Positions 1 to 7,759 of a stretch of 64,000 bases of DNA are shown here, piece after piece. This stretch comes from an uncultured Isoptericola sp. Lineage in GTDB: Bacteria; Actinomycetota; Actinomycetes; Actinomycetales; Cellulomonadaceae. Under the pieces are notes generated by a model that was not told where the DNA came from, searched no databases, and saw only the letters and a list, made by a program, of their open reading frames with translations. A program made the translations under genes and the position numbers. Each line of letters begins with the position of its first letter. Positions within the stretch are counted from its first letter, which is position 1. The stretch spans positions 62,001 to 126,000 of the forward strand of contig CANMFP010000001.1 in NCBI GenBank assembly GCA_947497265.1, written 5' to 3'.

Positions 1-45
1 GCCGTTCCAGGAATCATGCGAACGCATGGAAATGTTGGGCCGGGC

Positions 46-666
46 ATGACCGACACCGTTCTGGAGACCGCGCCGCTCGCCATCGACGAGGCCGCGGCAG
101 ACCTGCTCTTCCGCGACGCCCGCACCACCTCGCAGTGGACCGACGCCGAGGTGCCCGACGCTCGGCTCGAGGCGGCCTGGGATCTCGCCAAGCTGGGCCC
201 GACGGCGATGAACTCCCTGCCGCTGCGCCTGCTGGTGGTCCGCTCCGGTGAGGCCAAGCAGCGTCTGGTCACGCACATGGCCGACGGCAACAAGGCGAAG
301 GTCGACGCGGCGCCCGTGTCCCTCGTCCTGGCCTCCGACCCCGCGTTCCACGAGCACCTCGACGAGCTCTTCCCCGTGTACCCCGGCATCCGCGAGCAGC
401 TCGCGCCCGCCGTCGATGCCCGTGAGCAGATGGCCCGCACCAACGCCCTGATCCAGGCGGGCTACCTCATCGTCGCGCTGCGTTCCGTGGGCCTCGCGGC
501 CGGCCCGATGAACGGCATGGACTTCGCCGGTGTCGACGCCGAGTTCTTCGCCGACTCCGGCTGGAAGTCGTTCATGGTGGTCAACGTCGGTGTGGCCGAC
601 GGCGAGGGGTCGCCGTACCCGCGGAACCCGCGCCTCGCCTTCGAGCAGGTCGCCGAGATCCTCTGA
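46..666 (+). CDS. RutE/NfsB-like nitroreductase-fold reductase (malonic semialdehyde reductase family)
   Basis: About 206 residues, the usual size of the FMN-dependent RutE branch of the nitroreductase superfamily. The N-terminal half carries the family pattern, a LGPTAMNSLPLR segment at about residues 56-67 that matches the FMN-binding 'PTS-N-P-R' region. The C-terminal part carries a G-MNGMDFAGVD segment typical of RutE/HadB proteins. RutE reduces malonic semialdehyde to 3-hydroxypropionate in pyrimidine catabolism, but no other rut genes are visible, so the substrate here is unknown. I chose the ATG at 46 because family similarity begins there. An ATG at 16 in the same frame has a weak AGGA before it and would add ten residues. 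The gene converges on the rhodanese gene across a strong hairpin. The promoter lies outside the window. Confidence 0.83.
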   Translation: MTDTVLETAPLAIDEAAADLLFRDARTTSQWTDAEVPDARLEAAWDLAKLGPTAMNSLPLRLLVVRSGEAKQRLVTHMADGNKAKVDAAPVSLVLASDPAFHEHLDELFPVYPGIREQLAPAVDAREQMARTNALIQAGYLIVALRSVGLAAGPMNGMDFAGVDAEFFADSGWKSFMVVNVGVADGEGSPYPRNPRLAFEQVAEIL

Positions 667-678
667 CCCACCTCCCGT

Positions 679-754
679 GCGTTGTGGGCGCGATTTCTGG
701 GCGAAATTTCTGCCTCAAAAGGGCATATCGGGCCAGAAATCGCGCCCACAACGC
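679..754. terminator. 22-bp perfect stem-loop between convergent genes
   Basis: Positions 679-700 are exactly reverse-complementary to 733-754, giving a 22-bp stem and a 32-nt loop. The element fills the gap between the stop codons of the RutE-like gene (plus) and the rhodanese gene (minus), so a bidirectional terminator is the simplest reading. The stem is A/T-containing (GATTTCTGG) and unusually long for a terminator, so a mobile palindromic repeat is an alternative. Confidence 0.7.
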
Positions 755-1633
755 TCAGGGGTCGGTGGCGACGGGGCGGGCCGGGTCGTTCGACCACTGG
801 GACCACGACCCGGGGTACAGCGCGGCGCTGACACCCACCGAGGCCAGCGCGGCCACCTCGTGCGCTGCCGTCACGCCGGACCCGCAGTAGACACCCACCG
901 GCCGGTCCGCCGTCGCGCCCAGCGCCGCGAACCGCTCCGCCAGCTCGGACCCCGGCCGGAACGTCCCGTCCTCGGCCAGGTTCTCGACCGTGGGGGCCGA
1001 GACGGCTCCCGGGACGTGACCCGCACGCGGGTCCACCGGCTCGACCTCGCCGCGAAACCGCTCGCCCGCCCGCGCGTCGAGCAGCACACCGTCCGCCGCG
1101 AGCTCCGCGGCGTCGCCGGCGTCCAGCACGGGCATCCCGCCGGGGTGCACGACGACGTCGCCCCGCTCGCGCTCGACGGATCCCGCCTCGAGCGGGTGGC
1201 CGGCCCGCACCCAGGCCGCCAGCCCGCCGTCGAGGATCCGCACCCGCGGATGCCCGAACCAGCGCAGCAGCCACCAGGCACGCGCGGCAGACGTGCCGCC
1301 CACGGCGTCGTACACGACGACCCGCGAGCCCGTGCTGATCCCCCAGCTCCGCGCCGCCTCCTGGAAGGCGGTCGCCGACGGCAGCGGGTGGCGCCCCTCG
1401 GCGGCCGACGGCGGCGCCGCCAGGCCGGTCTCCAGGTCGACGAACACCGCGCCCGGCAGGTGGCCCGCCTCGTACTGCTCGCGGCCGTCGGCCCGCCCGA
1501 GCTCCCAGCGCACGTCGAGCAGGACGGGGGCACCCCCGGCCGGGTCCTCCAGACCGCCGAGCTGCAGGTCCGCGGCGAGCGTGGCGGCATCCACCAGCAC
1601 CTCGTGGCGGGGACCGCCCGCCCACTCGCTCAC
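755..1633 (-). CDS. sseA: Two-domain rhodanese, thiosulfate/3-mercaptopyruvate sulfurtransferase
   Basis: 292 residues with two rhodanese domains, the layout of SseA-type enzymes that move a sulfane sulfur onto an acceptor such as cyanide or a thiol. The N-terminal inactive domain contains LLDVRWELG and the HLPGAVFVDL motif. The C-terminal domain contains GHVPGAVSAP and the active loop YCGSGVTAAH, in which the cysteine carries the persulfide; CGSGVT is the usual mercaptopyruvate-type loop. The GTG start at 1633 overlaps the rimI stop (GTGA), which suggests translational coupling. It is the last gene of the alr-tsaE-tsaB-rimI run and ends at the 679-754 hairpin. The symbol is assigned by family only. 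Confidence 0.88.
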   Translation of the reverse strand: MSEWAGGPRHEVLVDAATLAADLQLGGLEDPAGGAPVLLDVRWELGRADGREQYEAGHLPGAVFVDLETGLAAPPSAAEGRHPLPSATAFQEAARSWGISTGSRVVVYDAVGGTSAARAWWLLRWFGHPRVRILDGGLAAWVRAGHPLEAGSVERERGDVVVHPGGMPVLDAGDAAELAADGVLLDARAGERFRGEVEPVDPRAGHVPGAVSAPTVENLAEDGTFRPGSELAERFAALGATADRPVGVYCGSGVTAAHEVAALASVGVSAALYPGSWSQWSNDPARPVATDP

Positions 1634-2160
1634 GCGGCGTCCCCGGGCGCCGTCGTGCCCGCCTCCGGCACGGCCAGATCCATCCGCATCGTGTAGGCGT
1701 CCTTGTCCTCGGGCTGGTAGTAGCGCTTGCGCACCCCGAGGCGCTCGAACCCGAACTGCTCGTACAGGGCGATGGCGTGGGCGTTGTCCACCGCGACCTC
1801 GAGGAACAGCGCCCGGGCACGCAGCTCGCGGGACCGGTCGACGAGTGCCTGCAGCAGCAGCCGCCCGACCCCTCGGCTCTGGTACCTCCGCGCGGTGCCC
1901 AGGGTCATCACCTGGGCCACCTCGCCGTCGAACCACAGGCCCGCGTACCCGACCACGGGTCGCCGCCCGACGCCGTACCGCTCGGCCGCGTCGGCAGGCT
2001 CGGCCACGACGTACCACCGGCCGAGACCGGCCAGCTCGTCGGCAAGCATCCCGTACGTCCAGGCGCCCGCCCCGAAGAGCTCACGCTCCAGCTCGAGCAC
2101 ACGGTCGAAGTCGGCGCTCTCCAGGGGGCGGATCCGGACCTCCAGCGGGTTCTCCGTCAC
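1630..2160 (-). CDS. rimI: Ribosomal protein S18-alanine N-acetyltransferase (GNAT)
   Basis: 176 residues forming one GNAT domain. Acetyl-CoA binding motif A is visible as VMTLGTARRYQSRGVGRLL (Q/R-x-x-G-x-G/A), followed by FLEVAVDNAHAIALYEQFGFERLGVRKRYY, the classic RimI C-terminal signature. RimI acetylates the N-terminal alanine of ribosomal protein S18. In many bacteria it sits beside tsaB, as here, where the two genes overlap by ATGA (2157-2160). The downstream rhodanese start also overlaps its stop. Many actinobacteria have tsaD next in this operon, but none is seen here. Confidence 0.93.
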   Translation of the reverse strand: MTENPLEVRIRPLESADFDRVLELERELFGAGAWTYGMLADELAGLGRWYVVAEPADAAERYGVGRRPVVGYAGLWFDGEVAQVMTLGTARRYQSRGVGRLLLQALVDRSRELRARALFLEVAVDNAHAIALYEQFGFERLGVRKRYYQPEDKDAYTMRMDLAVPEAGTTAPGDAA

Positions 2161-2897
2161 GCCGCACCACCCTTGACGGGCAGCGCACGCTTGGCCCCGG
2201 CCGGCTCCTGCACGTCGGGGCGGCGCAGGTACAGCGGCTCGGTCGGCAGGTCCGCACCCGCGGCACGGCGGGCCAGCGCCACCCGCGCGAGCACCGTCGC
2301 GTCCGGGACCAGCGGGGCGTCGTCGTCGGGCGGCAGGTCCTCGGGGTAGAGCGCCGCGCCCTCGCCGACGACCGCCAGGTGAGCACCTGCCTCGGCCGGG
2401 GCGTTGAGCTGCGCCGCGGCCACCTCGGCCGCCTTCCGGACCTCCGGGCCGTGCAGCGTCTCCAGGACGGGGACCCCGTGCGGCCCCTCGTGCGCGACGA
2501 CGCGGTAGCGCGCCCAGTAGACCTCCTTGCGGCGGGCGTCGGTCGCGGCGAGGACCTCGTCCCCCGGCCGCAGGCCGAGGTCCGCCACGGCCTGCACCGC
2601 GAGGGCGTCGATGCTGGGCACGCCCAGGACGTCGATGCCGAGGCTGAGCGCCAGCGTGCGGGCGGTCACCAGACCGACGCGCAGGCCGGTGAAGGGAGCC
2701 GGCCCGGTGCCGCCGACGACGGCGGTCAGGTCGGTGCGCTCCAGGTCCGCCTCGGCCAGGACCTCGGCGATCAGCGGGGCGAGCGACTCGGCGTGCCGGC
2801 GGCGCTCCGTGGCGGTGCGCGCGGCGAGGCGAGCGCCGTCGTCGTCCACGAGTGCGACGGCCACGGCCGCGGAGGTGTCGAGAGCGAGAACTGCCAC
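2157..2897 (-). CDS. tsaB: tRNA threonylcarbamoyladenosine biosynthesis protein TsaB
   Basis: 246 residues of the ASKHA fold. The N-terminal LALDTSAAVAVALVDDD and the G-GPGSFTG-like segment (here GGTGPAPFTGLRVGLVTARTLA) are TsaB hallmarks. TsaB is the non-catalytic partner that holds TsaD while the complex adds threonylcarbamoyl to A37 of ANN-decoding tRNAs. TsaE is encoded just upstream and RimI just downstream, the usual neighbourhood; TsaD and TsaC are not in the window. The start at 2897 lies about 30 nt downstream of the palindromic element 2926-3009. Confidence 0.92.
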   Translation of the reverse strand: MAVLALDTSAAVAVALVDDDGARLAARTATERRRHAESLAPLIAEVLAEADLERTDLTAVVGGTGPAPFTGLRVGLVTARTLALSLGIDVLGVPSIDALAVQAVADLGLRPGDEVLAATDARRKEVYWARYRVVAHEGPHGVPVLETLHGPEVRKAAEVAAAQLNAPAEAGAHLAVVGEGAALYPEDLPPDDDAPLVPDATVLARVALARRAAGADLPTEPLYLRRPDVQEPAGAKRALPVKGGAA

Positions 2898-2925
2898 GGC
2901 CCCAGCCTACGGCGCACCCCCGCTA

Positions 2926-3009
2926 CGTATTGCCGATGTCGGCAGTACGGGTCGAGATCGGCGGTGCGGACTGCCGATCTGGCTACGGATTGCCGACGTC
3001 GGCAATACG
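2926..3009. repeat. Long imperfect palindromic element, copy 1
   Basis: The arms 2926-2962 and 2973-3009 are imperfect reverse complements, about 80 percent paired over 37 bp with a 10-nt loop. Each arm ends in a GCCGAYGTCGGC sub-palindrome. The centre (GTCGAGATCGGC-GTGCGGAC--CCGATCT) matches the centre of the element at 10994-11067, so the two are copies of one family. This copy overlaps the 3' end of tsaE, supplies its last codons and stop at 2983, and sits 28 nt before tsaB. Confidence 0.75.
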
Positions 3010-3549
3010 GGCGAGGTCGACGTCCGCCCAGCGCGCGCCGACACCACGGAGCACCGCGTGCCGCGTGCCGGCCCCCGGGTCCGCGTCCGGGTCGGTGTCC
3101 AGATCGGCGCCGACCCCGCCCCGGGGCCGCGCGAGTTCGATCTCGAGCCGCTCGTCGGTGAGCGCCTCCGCCAGCCCGCGGCCCCACTCGACGACGGTCA
3201 CCGACTCCTCGAGCGACGAGTCCAGGTCGAGCGCGTCGAGCTCGGACAGTCCGCCGAGGCGGTAGGCGTCCACGTGCACCAGGGCGGGGCCGGGGCCGCC
3301 GTCAGGCCCCGTCGACCCCGGCAGGGGCGGGTGCTCGCGCGCCACGATGAACGTGGGCGAGGCGACCTGCCCGCGCACGCCCAGTGCCGCGCCGAGCCCT
3401 TGGGTCAGCGTGGTCTTGCCCGCGCCGAGGTCACCGGTGAGGATCACCAGGTCCCCCGCGCGCAGCACGGCGGCCAGCGCCGCGCCGAGCGCGCGGGTGG
3501 TCGCGGCGTCCGGCAGGTCGGTCTCGGTCTGCACGACGGCGTCGCTCAC
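2983..3549 (-). CDS. tsaE: tRNA threonylcarbamoyladenosine biosynthesis ATPase TsaE
   Basis: 188 residues. The Walker A motif GDLGAGKTTLTQGL is followed by VASPTFIVAREH and HVDAYRLGG, then the Walker-B-like VVEWGRGLAEAL, all characteristic of TsaE (YjeE). It is the ATPase that drives turnover of the TsaBD complex in t6A synthesis. The GTG start at 3549 overlaps the alr stop by GTGA. The C-terminus is longer than usual: after the conserved RLEIEL strand there is a D/G-rich stretch, and the final residues (ARIADVGNP) are encoded by the palindromic element. That tail is probably not functional. Confidence 0.9.
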   Translation of the reverse strand: MSDAVVQTETDLPDAATTRALGAALAAVLRAGDLVILTGDLGAGKTTLTQGLGAALGVRGQVASPTFIVAREHPPLPGSTGPDGGPGPALVHVDAYRLGGLSELDALDLDSSLEESVTVVEWGRGLAEALTDERLEIELARPRGGVGADLDTDPDADPGAGTRHAVLRGVGARWADVDLARIADVGNP

Positions 3550-4775
3550 TGGAGCACGTCTCCTTCTGACACATACACCCGTGGCACGCGCGCGCCCAGG
3601 CGGGTGACGATCTCGTAGCTGATGGTGCCCGCGGCGTCCGCCCAGTCCTGCGCGTTGGGGACGTCGGCGTGCGCCACGCCGTCCGACGAGCCGAACAGCG
3701 TCACCACGTCCCCGGCGTGCTCGCCGGCTCCGGGGCCCAGGTCCAGCACGAACTGGTCCATGCACACACGCCCGGCCACCCGGAGCACGCGAGCGCCCGG
3801 CCCTTGCCCGACGGCGACGGGCCCGCCCGGCCCGGCGGACCCGCCCGAGGCATGCCGCGGCACGCCGTCGCCGTAGCCGACCGGCACGAGTCCGACGGTG
3901 GTGTCCTGCGACGTGGTGTACAGGTGTCCGTACGAGACGCCCTCCCCCGCGGCGACCTGCTTGACGTTCGCCAGCCGGGACCGGAACGTCATCGCCGGTC
4001 GCAACCCGTAGTCGCCCGGCACGCCGAGCGCGGGGCTGGGTGCGAACCCGTACACCGAGATGCCGGGGCGCACGAGGTCGTAGTGCAGCTCGGGCAGGGT
4101 GATCGTCGCCGCCGAGTTGGCCAGGTGGCGCACCTCGGGCCGCAGGCCGGCCGCGCCGGTCACCTCCAGCGCGGCCTCGAACGCGGCGGCCTGCCGCGCG
4201 ATCGAGGGGTGCCCCGGCTCGTCGGCGCACGCCAGGTGCGAGAAGACCCCGACGACGCGCAGCTCGCCAGAAGCCTCGAAGGCCGCCGCACGGCGCGCCA
4301 CGTCGGGCAGGTCCCCGGCCGCCACGCCCCCGCGGGACAGGCCGGTGTCCACCTTGAGGTGCACGCGTGCCGGCACCCCGGCAGCACGCGCCCCGGCGAC
4401 CACCTCGTCGAGCGCCCAGGGTGCCGCGACCGTCACGTCGACGTCCGCCCGGAGCAGGTCGGCGAACGCCGCGCCCGGGGTCAGCAGCCACACGAGCACG
4501 CGCGCCTCGCCAGGGCCGACCGCCGCTCGGAGCGCCAGCGCTTCCGCGACCGTCGCCACTCCCAGCCAGGTCGCTCCTCCCGCGAGCGCCGCGCGGGCCG
4601 CGGGCACCAGGCCGTGCCCGTACCCGTCCGCCTTGACGACGGCCATGAGGTCCGACGACGGCGCGTGGCCGCGCAGGGCGCGCACGTTGCCGCTGATCGC
4701 GTCGAGGTCGACGGTCGCCTGGGCCGGTGTGCCGTCGTCGAGTGCGGGGAGGTTCACGGTCAGTGATTCTCTCAC
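3546..4775 (-). CDS. alr: Alanine racemase
   Basis: About 409 residues. The PLP-lysine motif is visible near the N-terminus (DLMAVVKADGYGHG, lysine in KADGYGHG). The C-terminal catalytic tyrosine region reads GVSYGHLYTT, followed by VPVGYGDGVPR and AGRVCMDQ. The enzyme makes D-alanine for peptidoglycan. The GTG at 4775 is chosen because it gives the same GTGA overlap with the upstream TetR gene that recurs in this operon. A second GTG at 4757 has a purine-rich GAGAGAA upstream and would give 403 residues. It overlaps tsaE at its 3' end, so the genes are probably co-transcribed. Confidence 0.92.
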   Translation of the reverse strand: MRESLTVNLPALDDGTPAQATVDLDAISGNVRALRGHAPSSDLMAVVKADGYGHGLVPAARAALAGGATWLGVATVAEALALRAAVGPGEARVLVWLLTPGAAFADLLRADVDVTVAAPWALDEVVAGARAAGVPARVHLKVDTGLSRGGVAAGDLPDVARRAAAFEASGELRVVGVFSHLACADEPGHPSIARQAAAFEAALEVTGAAGLRPEVRHLANSAATITLPELHYDLVRPGISVYGFAPSPALGVPGDYGLRPAMTFRSRLANVKQVAAGEGVSYGHLYTTSQDTTVGLVPVGYGDGVPRHASGGSAGPGGPVAVGQGPGARVLRVAGRVCMDQFVLDLGPGAGEHAGDVVTLFGSSDGVAHADVPNAQDWADAAGTISYEIVTRLGARVPRVYVSEGDVLQ

Positions 4776-5341
4776 TGCCCGCGCGTCGCGGCGTCGATGA
4801 GAAGGGTGGCGGCGGCGTCCGCGCGCGCTCGGTCGCCGGTGACGAAGACGTCGAGCGCGAGGCCTTTGAGGCCTGAGACGAGCAGGGTCGCGCGGGCGGC
4901 CGCGTCGCTGTGCCCGACGTCGAGCGCACGGGCCAGCGCGTCGGTGACTGGTTCGATCCAGCCGCGGTGCGCGGTGGCGGCGACGTGCGCGTACTTCGTG
5001 GGCTGGTGCAGGGCGAGGGCCATCGCCTCGAGCATGAGGCGCACCCGGGGCGCCTGCTGCCCGTCGCCGGTCATCTGGGCCCACAGGTGGTGCGCCAGCG
5101 CACCGGGGGTCAGGTCCGGGGAGGCAGCGAGCAGCCCGTCGATCGAGGGTTTGCCGCGGTCGAGCATCTGGGCGATCAGCTCGTCCTTGGTGCCGAAGTA
5201 GTGGACCAGCATGCGGTCGGAGGTGCCGATCGCCCGGGCGAGGGGCCGCAGCGACAGGGTGGCGAGCCCGTGGGTGGCGGCGTGGTCGAAGGCCGCCGCG
5301 AGGAGCTCGTCGCGGCGCGTCTCGTCACGAGGTCGGATCAC
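4772..5341 (-). CDS. TetR/AcrR-family transcriptional regulator
   Basis: About 189 residues. An N-terminal helix-turn-helix spans roughly residues 8-50 (LLAAAFDHAATHGLATLSLRP followed by LARAIGTSDRMLVHYFGTKDEL), the TetR DNA-binding pattern. The remainder is an alpha-helical ligand/dimerisation region without a recognisable substrate signature. The gene is divergent from the SDR gene at 5419, and the 70-bp gap holds two similar operator-like sequences, so it probably represses the SDR gene and itself. Its 3' end overlaps alr. The start is uncertain: GTG at 5341 is used here, and an in-frame TTG at 5350 directly abuts the first operator. Confidence 0.85.
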   Translation of the reverse strand: MIRPRDETRRDELLAAAFDHAATHGLATLSLRPLARAIGTSDRMLVHYFGTKDELIAQMLDRGKPSIDGLLAASPDLTPGALAHHLWAQMTGDGQQAPRVRLMLEAMALALHQPTKYAHVAATAHRGWIEPVTDALARALDVGHSDAAARATLLVSGLKGLALDVFVTGDRARADAAATLLIDAATRGQ

Positions 5342-5343
5342 GC

Positions 5344-5401
5344 TTGCCAATGTAGCAGTCGCTACGGTTATGATCCGGTCATGAATGAAGCAGTCGCTAC
5401 A
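5344..5401 (+). promoter_or_regulatory. SDR promoter with two TetR operator-like sites
   Basis: A GTAGC-AGTC-GCTAC inverted repeat lies at 5352-5365, and a near-identical GAAGC-AGTC-GCTAC lies at 5387-5400. Between them is a -10-like TATGAT (5369-5374), with a TTGCCA (5344-5349) 19 bp upstream. The sites are 35 bp apart, close to a whole number of helical turns, and they flank the presumed start of SDR transcription. That is the arrangement expected for autoregulated TetR repression. No footprint evidence is possible from sequence alone. Confidence 0.65.
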
Positions 5402-5418
5402 GAAACCGGGTCGGGCGC

Positions 5419-6168
5419 ATGAACCGCACCGACCTCGGAGGCACCCGGGCCCTGATCACCGGAGGCACCAGCGGCTACGGCCGCGCCCTGGCCGACCGGC
5501 TCGCCGCCCGCGGGGCGCGCGTCATGGTCGTCGGCCGGGACCCTGGCCGGCTCGACGCCGCACGGCGCGCCGGGCACACCGCAGTCCGGGCCGACCTGAC
5601 CGTCCCGGACGACCGGCACGCCGCCGTCGCCCAGGCGTGCGACCAGCTCGGCGGTCTGGACCTGCTCGTACAGAGCGCCGCGGTGCAGACCGAGGTCGAC
5701 CTGATCACCTACGCACCGCGCACCACCGTCCAGAAGCTCCAGGACGAGGTCGTCGCCGACCTCGTCGCGCCGATCGCCTTCACGGTCGAAGCGCTGCCCC
5801 TGCTGCGGCACGGCAGCCCGGCCCGCGTCGCGTTCGTCACGAGCACGCTCGGGTTCGCCCCCAAGCGCAGCGCCCCGGCGTACTGCGCGGCGAAGGCCGG
5901 CCTCGTCGCCTTCGCGCTCTCGTTGCGCCGCCAGCTGCACCACGAGGCGCCCACCGTGCGGTCGACGATCATCACGCTGCCCCTGGTCGACACGCCGATG
6001 ACGGCCGGCCGCGCCCAGGGGGCGATGTCCTCCGCCGACGCCGCCCGCGGGACGGTCCGCGCCCTGGAACGCGGTCGCGACGACATCGACATCGGCATCG
6101 CCGGACCGTTCCGCCTCCTGCACCGGATGGCCCCGGGTGCGGCCGGGCGGATCACCCGGGACGCGTGA
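5419..6168 (+). CDS. Short-chain dehydrogenase/reductase (SDR)
   Basis: 249 residues. The Rossmann nucleotide-binding motif is ITGGTSGYGRAL (TGxxxGxG), with a basic GRD after strand 2 that suggests NADP(H). Strand 4 carries LVQSAAVQ in place of NNAG. The catalytic serine lies in VTSTLGFAP and the YxxxK pair in YCAAKAG. The substrate is unknown. It is divergently paired with the TetR gene and preceded by the two operator-like repeats, so it is probably the regulator's main target. The ATG at 5419 has no good Shine-Dalgarno. The stop overlaps the convergent pseudouridine synthase by 17 bp. Confidence 0.88.
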   Translation: MNRTDLGGTRALITGGTSGYGRALADRLAARGARVMVVGRDPGRLDAARRAGHTAVRADLTVPDDRHAAVAQACDQLGGLDLLVQSAAVQTEVDLITYAPRTTVQKLQDEVVADLVAPIAFTVEALPLLRHGSPARVAFVTSTLGFAPKRSAPAYCAAKAGLVAFALSLRRQLHHEAPTVRSTIITLPLVDTPMTAGRAQGAMSSADAARGTVRALERGRDDIDIGIAGPFRLLHRMAPGAAGRITRDA

Positions 6169-7201
6169 CCCGCCGTCGGTCCGGACGCCCGTCCGGGGGC
6201 CACCCGGCGAGCGAGCGCCGCGAGACGAGCTCGCGGCGCTCGCCGGTGAGGGGGTCATCGAACGTCAGCGACCGCGCCAGGAGCTGCAGGGGACGCGCCG
6301 GGTCGTCGGGCGCGTCCGCGCGCAGCACGGGCCAGAACGGGTCGTGCAGCAGCGGCAGGCCGAGCGAGGCCATGTGCAGCCGGAGCTGGTGGGTCCTGCC
6401 GGTGTGCGGCTCGAGCCGGTACAGCCCGAGCCCGCGCTCGTCGTCGCGGGCGACCAGGTCGATCCAGGACTCGGCGTTCGGCTCGCCGGGCACCTCCTCG
6501 GCCCGCACCACCCCGCGGCGCTTGACGATGCGCGACCGCACCGTCCGCGGGAAGCCGGTACCGCCGTCGTCGCCGGTGGTTGCGGCCGGCGGCAGCGGCG
6601 CGACGGCCTCGTAGACCTTGGCCACGCGGCGCTCCTGGAAGACGAGCTGGTAAGGGCCGCGTACCTCCGGACGCAGGGTGAGCACGAGCACACCGGCCGT
6701 GGGCCGGTCGAGGCGGTGCGCGGGCACGAGGTCGGGCAGGTCGAGCGTGCGGCGCAGGTGGGTCAGCACCGTCCGGGTGACCCAGCGGCCGCGCGGCATC
6801 GTCGCCACGAGGTGCGGCTTGTCCACCACGAGCAGGTTCTCGTCGCGGTGCAGCACCTCGATGTCGGCCAGGCCGGGCACCTCCGGCTCCACCGACGGCG
6901 GGTCGCGGTACAGGTAGAGGAAGCCGCGCGGCACGTAGGGCGTGCTCGCGGTGACGGCCGTGCCGTCGCCCGTGACGACCTCGCCGGCCGCGACCTTCTC
7001 GCGCAGGCGGACGGCGTCGTCGGGAAACCTGGCGAGAAGGTAGCCGAGCGCCGTGCGGTGGCGCGCGGTCGTGGCGGCGTCGTGCGGCAGGACCAGGCGC
7101 GTCGGGTTGAGCCCGTCCCGCACCGGCAGCGGCGGGACGTGCCGGCGAGGTCCGGGTCGCGGCGGCGGGGAGGCCGGCCGGGACGAGGGCGCGTGAGACA
7201 T
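6152..7201 (-). CDS. RluA-family pseudouridine synthase
   Basis: 349 residues. The catalytic motif HRLDRPTAGVLVL (aspartate nucleophile) follows VDKPHLVATMPRG, and the conserved TGRTHQLRLHMASLGLPLLHD block lies near the C-terminus; together these define the RluA family. It isomerises uridine in rRNA or tRNA, and the exact site cannot be told from sequence. The first 25 residues are a Pro/Arg-rich tail. The ATG at 7201 is preferred because the in-frame sequence upstream reads into the divergent glutathione peroxidase promoter region. Confidence 0.9.
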   Translation of the reverse strand: MSHAPSSRPASPPPRPGPRRHVPPLPVRDGLNPTRLVLPHDAATTARHRTALGYLLARFPDDAVRLREKVAAGEVVTGDGTAVTASTPYVPRGFLYLYRDPPSVEPEVPGLADIEVLHRDENLLVVDKPHLVATMPRGRWVTRTVLTHLRRTLDLPDLVPAHRLDRPTAGVLVLTLRPEVRGPYQLVFQERRVAKVYEAVAPLPPAATTGDDGGTGFPRTVRSRIVKRRGVVRAEEVPGEPNAESWIDLVARDDERGLGLYRLEPHTGRTHQLRLHMASLGLPLLHDPFWPVLRADAPDDPARPLQLLARSLTFDDPLTGERRELVSRRSLAGWPPDGRPDRRRVTRPG

Positions 7202-7268
7202 GTGGTCATTCTCGCGCGCGGGCGGCCCGGGCCTGGTGACGCCGGCGCCGGCAGGCGAGGATGGGCGC

Positions 7269-7751
7269 ATGAGCCTCTACGACATCCCCTTCGATCGCAT
7301 GGACGGCACGTCCGCCACCCTCGCGGAGCACCGCGACGAGGTGGTCATGGTGGTCAACGTCGCCTCGCGCTGCGGCCTGACGCCCCAGTACGACACGTTG
7401 GAGGCCCTGCAGCGCAAGTACGCGGACCGCGGTTTCACCGTGGTCGGGTTCCCGAGCAACCAGTTCCTCCAGGAGCTGTCCACGGACGAGAAGATCGCGG
7501 AGTTCTGCTCCACGACGTACGGCGTGACCTTCCCGGTGGTCTCGAAGGTCAAGGTCAACGGCAAGAACGCCCACCCGCTGTACGCGGAGCTGACCAGGAC
7601 GCCGGACGCGGGCGGGCACGACGGACGCATCCGGTGGAACTTCGAGAAGTTCCTCGTGCTGCCCGGCGGCGAGGTGCGGCGCTACTCCCCCACGACGGTC
7701 CCCGACGACCCGGCGATCATCGAGGCGATCGAGACCCACCTGCCGCGGTAG
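7269..7751 (+). CDS. Glutathione peroxidase-family thiol peroxidase
   Basis: 160 residues, the normal length. The peroxidatic cysteine lies in NVASRCGLTPQY, followed by GFPSNQFLQEL and the WNFEKFLV motif, which provides the Trp-Asn-Phe of the catalytic tetrad. It uses cysteine rather than selenocysteine and in actinobacteria probably draws electrons from thioredoxin or mycothiol. The resolving-cysteine position is occupied by EFCSTTYGV. It is divergent from the pseudouridine synthase with only 67 bp between the starts. Confidence 0.92.
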   Translation: MSLYDIPFDRMDGTSATLAEHRDEVVMVVNVASRCGLTPQYDTLEALQRKYADRGFTVVGFPSNQFLQELSTDEKIAEFCSTTYGVTFPVVSKVKVNGKNAHPLYAELTRTPDAGGHDGRIRWNFEKFLVLPGGEVRRYSPTTVPDDPAIIEAIETHLPR

Positions 7752-7759
7752 CACCGCGT

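Noticed and set aside
16-45. Longer start for the RutE-like reductase at 16
   Set aside because: The extra ten residues are outside family similarity and the window edge limits evaluation; ATG 46 is preferred but not proven.
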